64,000 nt of DNA from Winogradskyella vidalii. Lineage in GTDB: Bacteria > Bacteroidota > Bacteroidia > Flavobacteriales > Flavobacteriaceae. The notes beneath the pieces were generated by a model that saw only the letters and a program-made list of their open reading frames with translations, was not told the origin of the DNA and searched no databases. Positions 9,501-17,965 of this stretch are shown here, piece after piece. Every line of letters starts with the position of its first letter. Position 1 is the first letter of the stretch. Both the position numbers and the translations under genes were made by a program. Where the stretch lies: the NCBI RefSeq assembly GCF_013403955.1, contig NZ_JABFDG010000001.1, positions 248,001 to 312,000 on the forward strand. The letters run 5' to 3'.

Positions 9501-11885
9501 TTAATAAGAACTGTAGTATTTATGACCAGGTAATCGTTTTGTTTTTTCACCATAACCGAATAGATTTTGCTCTGCTTCCGATTTTGGTAATTCTTGAATA
9601 CTTAAATCTGTTTTGTTTATTTCTTTGGAAGTAATAATAACCGATTCATTTTGCTTTAAATCAATTTTGTAAGAACCATCTTCGGATTGATTTATAGAAA
9701 CGGACTTCCCATCGATATAAAATTTAGGATTTTCAAAATCTACATGAACGACACATGTATTTCCTTTTAAACTTTTTATAGATACAAATTCCGTAACTCC
9801 TTCTACTTTTTTAGCACTGACCAAAAAGGCACCTTGTGTTCTTAAATCATGAAACGCCACATCTTTCCATTTTTTCGGACTCGCAGGAAATACACGAATT
9901 TTTCCGCCCCAACTTTGCAACATCATATCGTGTAAACTTGTGGCAAAAGACAGTGGACTTTCAATAACCGGATTAATTTTTCCTTCGGAATACATCGTAG
10001 TAGAAGAAATGTTTTTATGCTTAATTAGAAAATCTAAATAATAATACGCTTTTTCAGCATCGCCTAAATTGGCATACATAGAAGAGGCTCCTGTTGCGGT
10101 ATATCCTGTAACAGGCATGGCTTTAATCTTTTTGCCACTATTAAACGTCACATCTAACCAATGGTCTAACGACGTGCGCAGTAGTTTTTTATCTTCTTCT
10201 TTTTCTGGTGTGATTACCATTAACGGATAAAAGGCTAGTAGATGCGAATAGTGTCTGTGCGGATTGGCAAAAGGTCTATCTTTTCCAACCATAAGACCAT
10301 TTTCATCAATTTGAAAATCAACCAAATTATCTAATAAATGTTGCCATTCTTTTTTAAGCGGGTCATTTATATGATGCTTTTCATCAATATCGATTAGGGT
10401 TTGAGTACTCCAACAAATTAAAGCTAACGTGAAATTAATATCTTGACCGCGACCTGGTTTGTATTCTGGCGACCAACTGTATTTGATATGAATTTTGCCG
10501 TCTTCGGCTTCAACAGGATTGTCTTTTATATAATTTAAATAACTATTCACTGTCTTTTTTAAGATTGGAAATAGGTTGTCTCGCATACGAATATCATCGC
10601 CTGCAAATTGGCAATGCAACCAATAATCGTTTAACATCCATGCTAACATATCTGGCACTTTTGCTCCGTTGAAAGCGATGAGGTCTTGCGGCATTAAAGC
10701 AGCAACGGCAGCACTGTTTTTCCAACTTGCAGGTACATTGTTTTCTAGGTTTTTAGCATATTTATCAATGTTGTTGGGAAGAGATTCTCCAATAGACATT
10801 CTATTGGCGGTTAAATGCGTCCAATAAATCAATTGTACATTTAAATCACCCCAAACCATTGGCCAAAACGTTCTGTTGTACCAAGGTCCCATTAAATCTA
10901 AAATGGGGCCGTTTCCTCTAGAAGCAGATCCTAGTTTATACATTTGTATCCAATAGAACGATTCTTTTTCCGCATCATTGATGGTTAAAAAACTTAATGG
11001 ATAATAGTCGTGCCACCATTTTTGATGGGTGGATACAAAGCTGTTGTCTTGAATTAGAACATCAGCCTTCTCTAGATTTTTTGTTACAATTTCTAGTGAA
11101 TTATGATCAGGAAAACTATGATGCACACTCGCTATTAATTGTTGTTTTCCGGAAGGATTACCTGTTATTTTATAACCTGTAGTAGTTTCTCCTCTATTAT
11201 CGTATAACGGTTGGTAACAGAATTTGTAACCATTTTTCTCACTGAACGTCGGTTTAGGTGCCATTTCTAAAGTTACAGCCCTCATTTTATCCCAAGTACC
11301 ACCTTTTGGTCCGCCACCACTTTTTAAAACTTCATAAACTGGTGGAATAGGATCTTCAGCATGCCATGTGATTTCTACGTCTTCATGTTTTGTCTCTGTT
11401 TCAAAATAAATGATATCAGTGGTGCTATGCGTCAACCCTTTAATGTTGTAACTTCCTTTAGTCGTTGTGATAGTACCTATTAATTCAGCATTCCATAAAT
11501 CTAAACGCATATCAATACCAGTAATCTTTCCTTTAGATTTCAGTTTAAAATGACCTAATGGTAAACGGCTTCGTTTAATCCAAAGCATTTCATCAGCCTT
11601 TGTTTCGGCTTCTCTATGATCATAATAATCATGTCGACCAATATGCAGCGAAATCACATTGTCGTTTTCTTCCGGACTTTGATACAATAAAAAGCCAACA
11701 TTTCCATTTCCTGAATAAGGTGCGGTTTGCCATTTATCCGGAACAATATCCCAAAGCAGGTCGTGTTTGGATAAAAAGGATTCGTAATCCACTTTAAAAT
11801 CGACTTGATTATTCTGAGAAAATAAGATGCTCGAAACAAGAATAAAAAGATAAAGAATACGTATTTCTAATTTTAATCGAAACAT
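9501..11885 (-). CDS. GH95-like alpha-L-fucosidase/galactosidase family protein
   Basis: This exported enzyme has 794 residues and a signal peptide of about 23 residues. Its layout is that of GH95-type enzymes: an N-terminal beta-sandwich opening near DKWQTAPYSGNGNVGF, a helical (alpha/alpha)6 barrel (about 300-650, with FWPMVWGDLNVQLIYW and a PGRGQD segment), and a C-terminal beta region after MMLQSWGGKIRVFPA. GH95 enzymes are inverting exo-alpha-L-fucosidases or alpha-L-galactosidases, so terminal fucose removal is likely here. It is divergent from textbook GH95 and I could not place the catalytic Asn/Asp residues with confidence. It is the first gene of the run leading to two sulfatases. 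A TATATTTG element lies just upstream. Confidence 0.7.
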   Translation of the reverse strand: MFRLKLEIRILYLFILVSSILFSQNNQVDFKVDYESFLSKHDLLWDIVPDKWQTAPYSGNGNVGFLLYQSPEENDNVISLHIGRHDYYDHREAETKADEMLWIKRSRLPLGHFKLKSKGKITGIDMRLDLWNAELIGTITTTKGSYNIKGLTHSTTDIIYFETETKHEDVEITWHAEDPIPPVYEVLKSGGGPKGGTWDKMRAVTLEMAPKPTFSEKNGYKFCYQPLYDNRGETTTGYKITGNPSGKQQLIASVHHSFPDHNSLEIVTKNLEKADVLIQDNSFVSTHQKWWHDYYPLSFLTINDAEKESFYWIQMYKLGSASRGNGPILDLMGPWYNRTFWPMVWGDLNVQLIYWTHLTANRMSIGESLPNNIDKYAKNLENNVPASWKNSAAVAALMPQDLIAFNGAKVPDMLAWMLNDYWLHCQFAGDDIRMRDNLFPILKKTVNSYLNYIKDNPVEAEDGKIHIKYSWSPEYKPGRGQDINFTLALICWSTQTLIDIDEKHHINDPLKKEWQHLLDNLVDFQIDENGLMVGKDRPFANPHRHYSHLLAFYPLMVITPEKEEDKKLLRTSLDHWLDVTFNSGKKIKAMPVTGYTATGASSMYANLGDAEKAYYYLDFLIKHKNISSTTMYSEGKINPVIESPLSFATSLHDMMLQSWGGKIRVFPASPKKWKDVAFHDLRTQGAFLVSAKKVEGVTEFVSIKSLKGNTCVVHVDFENPKFYIDGKSVSINQSEDGSYKIDLKQNESVIITSKEINKTDLSIQELPKSEAEQNLFGYGEKTKRLPGHKYYSSY

Positions 11886-11914
11886 GGACTATTATTTGTT
11901 TATATAATGAGTAA

Positions 11915-11922
11915 CAAATATA
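11915..11922 (-). promoter_or_regulatory. Candidate -7 element for the GH95-sulfatase operon
   Basis: Read on the minus strand this is TATATTTG, a match to the Bacteroidota TAnnTTTG -7 box, 29 bases before the GH95-like ATG. No clean TTTG -33 box was found at the right distance, so support is partial. Confidence 0.35.
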
Positions 11923-11931
11923 TTTTATTAA

Positions 11932-12144
11932 CTAAAGAAAGTTGTTCTCTAATCTTGCAATTACTTTCTTTATTTCAGCATTCGGTAAATATATAGTGCG
12001 TAAACCTAATTTCAAATATGGCAACCTTTTGGTTACTAATCCGTATAGGAAAAAAATGAATTGACCGCAAGAACGTCCATGATGACGCGCGATAATTTGC
12101 TCAAGTTTAAATTGAGTAAGAAAATGGTCGATAACAGAAAACAC
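11932..12144 (-). CDS. Doubtful small ORF in the divergent intergenic region
   Basis: This 70-codon frame begins with GTG and has an in-frame TAA four codons upstream. The product has a basic middle (ARHHGRSCGQF) and a hydrophobic stretch (FIFFLYGLV). It matches no family I recognise. It fills most of the 317-base gap between the divergent GH95-like and sulfatase genes, where regulatory DNA would be expected. Part of it (12061-12100) looks more GC-rich than its surroundings. It could be a decayed gene or chance. Confidence 0.2.
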   Translation of the reverse strand: MFSVIDHFLTQFKLEQIIARHHGRSCGQFIFFLYGLVTKRLPYLKLGLRTIYLPNAEIKKVIARLENNFL

Positions 12145-12202
12145 ATTGTAGCATTAATGCATAGTTTTACATTATTAATTCCAATATCCAATCCAGATCA
12201 AA

Positions 12203-13726
12203 ATGTATAAATCTATAATTGCAATTTTTGTATTATGTTTTAGCCAACATATACGTGCACAAGAACAAGTAGATACTAGTCGTCCAAATATCATATTTAT
12301 TTTTGCCGATGATATGGGAATAGGTGATGTTTCTCACACCACGGGAAAAGCGGCGACACCACACTTAGATCGTTTGGCAGAAGAAGGGATTCGTTTTACA
12401 GATGCACATACCTCATCTTCCGTTTGCACTCCGTCTCGCTATTCACTTTTAACGGGTCGTTATAATTGGAGAACAAGTTTATCTAAAGGGGTCATCCATA
12501 AACCGACAGCGAAACCGTTGCTTAAAAAAGGTGAAACAACCGTAGCAAGTTTGTTAAAGCAAGCAAATTATCATACAGCAATGATTGGTAAATGGCATTT
12601 AGGTATCGGTTGGGAACTGTTACCTAATTATAAGAAAGAAAAATGGCAAATAGGTGGAGGATGGAATATCGATTATACTAAACCTGCTATAACGCCAACA
12701 AGTAATGGCTTTGATTACTTTTATGGCATAGCAGCTTCTTTAGATATGCCTCCTTATGTTTATATTGAAAATGAAAAAGTGACAGAACTTCCTTCTGTTA
12801 TGAATGACCCAAAGATACGTTCTAGAAAAGGGCCTTCTGCTCCAAGTTTTAAATCAGGTGAATGTTTACAAGTTTTTGCAGAAAAATCAGTGGATTATAT
12901 AAATGAGAGAGCTGAAGAAAAAGAACCGTTCTTTTTATATTTGCCATTAACCTCACCACATACGCCTATTGTTCCTAGTGAAAAATGGAAAGGAAAGTCT
13001 GAATTAGGACCTTATGGTGATTTTTTAATGGAAACAGATTGGGTTGTAGGAGAAGTTTTAAAAGCTTTGGATAAACATGATTTATCCGAAAATACCATTG
13101 TTATATTTTCTACGGACAATGGGTGTTCGCCTGCTGCAAAAATTCCTGCTTTAAAAAAGAAAGGACACTCACCTAGTGGAAATCTAAGAGGAAATAAAGC
13201 CGATATTTACGAAGGTGGACATCGCGTACCTTTTATTGTTCGTTGGCCAGAAGTTATAACAGCAGGAACACAAACAGATAGATTAACATGTATGACTGAC
13301 TTTATTGCTACTTGTTCTGATATTACAGGTATAAAATTAGATGATACATCTGGTGTAGATGCCATTTCTTTTTTACCAACGTTAAAAGATCCAAAGAAAA
13401 CAAATAGAGAAGACATTATTAGCCATAGTATTAATGGTTCTTTTTCTATCAGAAAAGGAGATTGGAAACTAGCACTTTGTCCAGGGTCTGGTGGTTGGAG
13501 TGCGCCAAGAGCAGGGCAAACTCCAGAAGGATCACCTAGTGTGCAGTTATTCAACCTATCAGACGATATTGCTGAGACAACAAATCTGCAGGATAAATAC
13601 CCTGAAAAAGTAGAAGAATTAACCCAACTACTTCAATCTTATGTTGACAAAGGAAGAAGTACACCTGGGGAAATTCAAAAAAATGATAGAGACGTCAATA
13701 TTTATGCAGAAGATAAAGCAAAATAA
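12203..13726 (+). CDS. S1 sulfatase (arylsulfatase A-like), exported
   Basis: This sulfatase of 507 residues has a signal peptide of about 20 residues ending HIRAQ. Catalytic features are ADDMG with DD at 36-37, Cys75 in the CTPSR motif within a SSSVCTPSRY block, GKWHLG near 132, SPHTP, and STDNG near 307. The SSVCTP(S/T)RY block is shared with the sulfatases at 23437, 26200, 27729 and a variant at 45746, which form a second architectural group lacking the LIDEN beta-domain. It is the first gene of a plus-strand run and is followed after 38 bases by a GH141-like gene, so it probably desulfates the substrate or product of that enzyme. Confidence 0.9.
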   Translation: MYKSIIAIFVLCFSQHIRAQEQVDTSRPNIIFIFADDMGIGDVSHTTGKAATPHLDRLAEEGIRFTDAHTSSSVCTPSRYSLLTGRYNWRTSLSKGVIHKPTAKPLLKKGETTVASLLKQANYHTAMIGKWHLGIGWELLPNYKKEKWQIGGGWNIDYTKPAITPTSNGFDYFYGIAASLDMPPYVYIENEKVTELPSVMNDPKIRSRKGPSAPSFKSGECLQVFAEKSVDYINERAEEKEPFFLYLPLTSPHTPIVPSEKWKGKSELGPYGDFLMETDWVVGEVLKALDKHDLSENTIVIFSTDNGCSPAAKIPALKKKGHSPSGNLRGNKADIYEGGHRVPFIVRWPEVITAGTQTDRLTCMTDFIATCSDITGIKLDDTSGVDAISFLPTLKDPKKTNREDIISHSINGSFSIRKGDWKLALCPGSGGWSAPRAGQTPEGSPSVQLFNLSDDIAETTNLQDKYPEKVEELTQLLQSYVDKGRSTPGEIQKNDRDVNIYAEDKAK

Positions 13727-13764
13727 ATTACAGATTAAATAGGAATAAAAAAATATCTAAACGA

Positions 13765-16317
13765 ATGAAAAACTTAATTACCTTATTATTAATCTTATCT
13801 ATTGTACCAATGTATGCACTAGATATCCATGTCGCTACAAATGGTTCAGATGCTAATGAAGGAACGGCATCTAAGCCTTTGTTAACTATTGAAGCTGCTC
13901 AGAAAAAATTAAGAGCTAGTGGACGTTTAGGTAAAGAACCTTGTCAAATCATAATTCATCAAGGCACTTATAGATTAAACACGCCTCTAAGGATTACGAC
14001 AGAAGATAGTGGTAGTGAGCAATTCCCTGTCATGTATGCTGCAGCTAAAAATGAAGAGGTCGTTGTTACCGGAGCCCAATTAATTTCCTCTAAATGGGAA
14101 TTATTTAAGGATGGCATCTATAGAACTAACGTTGGTGATTTAAATGCTATCGATCAACTTTTTGTAGATCATACCAGACAACATATGGCTAGGTATCCAA
14201 ATTTTAACGCTGGATTTATACCTACAGGTGGTGATGATTCTGTACGTGGTAAAAAAGCAGGAACAGTTCCTTTTTCAGGAGCGACGCCAGATGCTTGGGA
14301 TGCTAAAAAAGCGGCAGAATGGGAAAATCCTGAAGGCGCCATCTTAAATGGAATGCACAGAGGGCTTTGGGGAAGTCAGCATTATTTTGTGACGGGTAAA
14401 AACGATAAAGGAGAATTGGTTTACGAAGGTGGTTGGCAAAACAACCGATCTGCTCCGCCTCACAAAGGGTATCGCATGATAGAAAACGTTTTTGAAGAAT
14501 TAGATGTTCCGGGGGAATGGTATCATAATACTAAGGACGGTTGGTTATATTATATGCCAGAAGCCCATGTAAATCTTAACAATACAAAAATTGAAGCCGT
14601 TCTTCAAATTAAACACCTTATTGAGATTTATGGAGAGCATAAACTACCTGTTGCAGAAATGGTTATTCTCAAAAGTGGTAATGCACAAAAAGAAACCGTT
14701 GTTAAAAATTACGAAACGACTAAGCCAGTAAAACATATTCAGATTTCTGGTATTCACTTTACGGGAACAAAAAGAACCTTAAAAGAAACCATTGAGCCTT
14801 TACTCAGAAGCGATTGGTGTGTATATCGTGGAGGTGCTATTCATATTCGTGGCACGGAGAATATTATTGTTGAAAATTGTTCATTCGAAGAATTGGGAGG
14901 AAACGCTGTATTTATTGATAGTTATAATCGTCATATAGAAATTAAAAGCAACTTTTTTCAGAATAATGGTTCTACGGATGTGAACTTGGTTGGTTCCTTT
15001 GCTGCGGTTCGTGATCCTTCATTTAGTTTTCAACATCTTCCACCACCAATAGATGAAATAGACACTACAATTGGTCCAAAATCTGAAGAATATCCAGCAG
15101 ATTGTATAGTTGAAAATAATTTAATGATGCGTTGTGGACGTTTTGAAAAGCAAGCCTCAGGAATTAATATTTCTATGTCATCAAGAATTACAATTGCTCA
15201 CAATACTATTAGTCATACACCAAGAGCGGCCATTAATATTTGTGATGGAACTTGGGGAGGTCATATTATAGAATGGAATGATTGTTTTGAAACCGTATTA
15301 GAGACGCATGATCATGGCGCTTTTAATTCCTGGGGAAGAGATCGTTTTTGGTTTAGAGCTGGCCCATCAGGACCAGATTTAATGGATGAGAATGGAAAGC
15401 CTATGATTAGTAATTATATAGAAAAGTATCCGAATATGCCTTTATGGGATGCGTATCAAACAACTACAATTAGAAATAACAGAATGCAATGCGATCATGG
15501 TTGGGATATCGATTTAGATGATGGTTCCACTAATTATGAAATCTATAATAATATCAGTCTTTCAGGTGGTATTAAAACACGTGAAGGCTATCATCGTAAT
15601 GTTACTAATAATGTAATCTTAGGTAGAGGATACACCTGTAATGTACCATACCCTAAACCAACGCACGATATTTTTGAAAGTAACATTTTATGGGGTGGAA
15701 CAGTATACAAATCTAGTAATCCAACGCTTTGGGGAGGCATACGCAATAAAAATTTCATTCACAATCCAGATGCTAAAGATGTCGTTCCTGCTTATGGAGT
15801 ACAGCAGCAAACATTGGATGATGCAGAAAGTCTCTATGGAAATGTTCTTTTTGAAGCGCCTCAACATGGCGATTTTACAGTTTCAAATCAATCAGCAGCA
15901 TTACAACTTGGATTTAAAAACTTTCCGATGACGGGTTTTGGTGTTACTTCAGATAAATTGAAGCGTTTAGCGATGAAACCACAAATACATGCACCAAAAG
16001 AGGTAGCATCCAATGTGTATGTGGAGAAAAAGATGAAAGGATTATTTGGAGCTAAGTTTAAAACGCTTGAAACAGAAGCCGAACTTACAGCAACGGGAAT
16101 GTTTGACACCTATGGTGTTTTATTGGTTTCTGTTCCTAAGGATAGTAAATTGGCTAAAATGGGATTTAAAGTGGATGATGTTGTATTTGAATTAAATTCG
16201 GAAAAAATAGCAAATGAACAAGATTTTATTAAAAACATGAAGCAATTAGCGAACCATGAACATACCGTGAAAGTATGGAGACATCAAGAATCAAAAACAT
16301 TTTCTTTTGAAAAATAA
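13765..16317 (+). CDS. GH141-like parallel beta-helix glycosidase with C-terminal PDZ domain
   Basis: This exported protein has 850 residues and a signal peptide of about 18 residues. It begins with DIHVATNGSDANEGT and then the QLFVDHTRQHMARYPNF segment typical of GH141 N-termini. Right-handed parallel beta-helix repeats follow (about 330-620, rich in asparagine turns such as ENNLMMRCG and LDDGSTNYEIYNN). GH141 contains alpha-L-fucosidases and a xylanase; fucosidase activity fits here. The C-terminus (about 757-850, from KGLFGAKF) looks like a PDZ domain, with a GVLLVSVPKDSKLAKMGF peptide-loop signature. PDZ on a secreted glycosidase is unusual. Its neighbours are a sulfatase upstream and a beta-propeller protein 25 bases downstream. 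It is paralogous to the protein at 17966. Confidence 0.75.
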   Translation: MKNLITLLLILSIVPMYALDIHVATNGSDANEGTASKPLLTIEAAQKKLRASGRLGKEPCQIIIHQGTYRLNTPLRITTEDSGSEQFPVMYAAAKNEEVVVTGAQLISSKWELFKDGIYRTNVGDLNAIDQLFVDHTRQHMARYPNFNAGFIPTGGDDSVRGKKAGTVPFSGATPDAWDAKKAAEWENPEGAILNGMHRGLWGSQHYFVTGKNDKGELVYEGGWQNNRSAPPHKGYRMIENVFEELDVPGEWYHNTKDGWLYYMPEAHVNLNNTKIEAVLQIKHLIEIYGEHKLPVAEMVILKSGNAQKETVVKNYETTKPVKHIQISGIHFTGTKRTLKETIEPLLRSDWCVYRGGAIHIRGTENIIVENCSFEELGGNAVFIDSYNRHIEIKSNFFQNNGSTDVNLVGSFAAVRDPSFSFQHLPPPIDEIDTTIGPKSEEYPADCIVENNLMMRCGRFEKQASGINISMSSRITIAHNTISHTPRAAINICDGTWGGHIIEWNDCFETVLETHDHGAFNSWGRDRFWFRAGPSGPDLMDENGKPMISNYIEKYPNMPLWDAYQTTTIRNNRMQCDHGWDIDLDDGSTNYEIYNNISLSGGIKTREGYHRNVTNNVILGRGYTCNVPYPKPTHDIFESNILWGGTVYKSSNPTLWGGIRNKNFIHNPDAKDVVPAYGVQQQTLDDAESLYGNVLFEAPQHGDFTVSNQSAALQLGFKNFPMTGFGVTSDKLKRLAMKPQIHAPKEVASNVYVEKKMKGLFGAKFKTLETEAELTATGMFDTYGVLLVSVPKDSKLAKMGFKVDDVVFELNSEKIANEQDFIKNMKQLANHEHTVKVWRHQESKTFSFEK

Positions 16318-16342
16318 ATCATATAATTCATCTAAAAATATC

Positions 16343-17935
16343 ATGAAAACAAACCATAGAACACAAGTAAATAAAGGCTTATTTCTGTCACTTACATTTT
16401 TATTATTTACAGCAAGCGGAATGCTACACGCACAAGATACTTGGACCCTTGAGTCTCAAGAAGACTGGCAAGCGAATATAGCTACAAAATCAAATTTGGA
16501 AATCACCAATGGAAAAGTAATTCCTACTGAAAAGGAAGCCGTATTCCAAAGCGCCATGAAAAAGTTTACAAAAAAAAGAGCTGCAAAATCCATTACGTTT
16601 TCTCAATCAACAGAATGGTTAAATTGGGAACAAATCCCTACTGCAGCACCAGCAAACTTAGGTGATGCTCCTGTCGCATTACAGTTAGGAGATGGAAATT
16701 ACTGGATGTTTGGTAAATATGATACTCGAAAGAATAATAAACGACCGAATGATTTTAAAAGTAAGGATACCATCTTAAAAGGTTATGATGTGGTACTAAA
16801 AACCACACATCTTAAAAATCAATTTGATGCTCCATCAGGATTAAAAAAATCGCTAAAGGGCTATCATGCTTGGCATAGTATCGATATGAAAAACTGGGTG
16901 CATTATGGACCTATATCAGACATGTCTTCACGTTGGGTAACTTCTGCAGAATATATTGATGGAAAATTTTATTTTTATTACGATTTTCCAAACGATCAAG
17001 ATCCGCATTTACTTATTGATGAAAACTTAACTGATGGTCTTGTTGGGAAAAAGATGGGCATGGCTTTTAAGGATCCTTCAGATGGTTCTGATTGTGCAGT
17101 CATTAGAGATTTAGATGGTAATTTTCATATTATAGCTGAAGATTGGTCGCCTATTGATGCTTCTACGCATGCTTGGGATTCGCCCTTAGCAACGCATGCT
17201 GTAAGTAAAGATGGTTTTAATGATTTTAAAATTTTAAATCCTCCTGTAGATGAACGCACCAAACCAACTGGTAAATTTGCGGAATATGCACATCCACATT
17301 GGTTTAAGGAAGATCCTGATAACTATCCTGGAAAAGCGTCACCTGTTGATATTCCGAGACAAAGAATCAAAAAAGGAGACGTCGTTGCTTTTGGTAAATA
17401 CGAAATCCATGAGCCAGAACAAAATTCTTTTGGAGATTGGGCTTCTATTGCTATTGGTGGTCAATATTATTTATTTGCAGATTATGATCCAGCAGGTAAG
17501 ACAGGTGGTAAACACATGAGTGTTGCTTGGTTTACGTCTGATGATATTAATAAACAATTTGAATTTTGTGGAAATATAGGTCAAGGCCATCCAGATCCAG
17601 ATATCATGTTTGCAGAAGGTAAATATTACTTGCTTACGCAAACTAGAAACGATTATGTAAGTACTGGTCCTTGGGTAGAAACCGTAGAAGTGCGCATGGG
17701 AGTGGACACTACCAATGACGGACAAATTAATGAGTGGAGTGACTGGCAGGTTGTAAAAGAACAGTATGATTATATAAAAGGTTTTTCTAAGCAGGTTGAA
17801 AAAACACCAGCACAGTTGAATTTTTCTGACTTACCTAAAGGATATGGTTTTCAATTTGAGGTTAAAATGACGGATACTACAGAAAATGAATCAAAACCAA
17901 TTTTAGATAAGGTAGTTGTGTCGTTTAAGAAATAA
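16343..17935 (+). CDS. Exported beta-propeller protein, putative glycoside hydrolase (GH43/GH117-like fold)
   Basis: This protein has 530 residues from the ATG at 16343. A TTG extension to 16307 would overlap the GH141 gene and lies before the hydrophobic signal sequence, so I prefer the ATG. The signal peptide ends near MLHAQ. The body has repeated beta-propeller-like blade motifs: DAPVALQLGDGNYWMFGKY, the HAWHSIDMKNWVHYGP type seen in GH43 and GH117 relatives, GKFYFYYDF, FGDWASIAIGGQYYLFADY and DPDIMFAEGKYYL. Acidic residues in these strands could form the active site, but I cannot assign a family. It sits between two GH141-like genes with tight spacing, so it likely acts on the same oligosaccharide branch. 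It may represent a distant or unclassified glycosidase family. Confidence 0.6.
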   Translation: MKTNHRTQVNKGLFLSLTFLLFTASGMLHAQDTWTLESQEDWQANIATKSNLEITNGKVIPTEKEAVFQSAMKKFTKKRAAKSITFSQSTEWLNWEQIPTAAPANLGDAPVALQLGDGNYWMFGKYDTRKNNKRPNDFKSKDTILKGYDVVLKTTHLKNQFDAPSGLKKSLKGYHAWHSIDMKNWVHYGPISDMSSRWVTSAEYIDGKFYFYYDFPNDQDPHLLIDENLTDGLVGKKMGMAFKDPSDGSDCAVIRDLDGNFHIIAEDWSPIDASTHAWDSPLATHAVSKDGFNDFKILNPPVDERTKPTGKFAEYAHPHWFKEDPDNYPGKASPVDIPRQRIKKGDVVAFGKYEIHEPEQNSFGDWASIAIGGQYYLFADYDPAGKTGGKHMSVAWFTSDDINKQFEFCGNIGQGHPDPDIMFAEGKYYLLTQTRNDYVSTGPWVETVEVRMGVDTTNDGQINEWSDWQVVKEQYDYIKGFSKQVEKTPAQLNFSDLPKGYGFQFEVKMTDTTENESKPILDKVVVSFKK

Positions 17936-17965
17936 AAAATTAAAACCGAATTTAAGTTTCATAAG

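Noticed and set aside
9491..9553. N-terminal extension of the sulfatase at 7967
   Set aside because: It overlaps the GH95-like gene and precedes a normal lipoprotein signal peptide starting at 9490.
13207..13554. Minus-strand open frame inside the sulfatase at 12203
   Set aside because: It is antisense to a clear sulfatase and shows proline-rich shadow-type composition.
16307..16342. Upstream TTG start for the beta-propeller protein
   Set aside because: It overlaps the GH141 gene, uses TTG, and a better-placed ATG begins just before the signal sequence at 16343.
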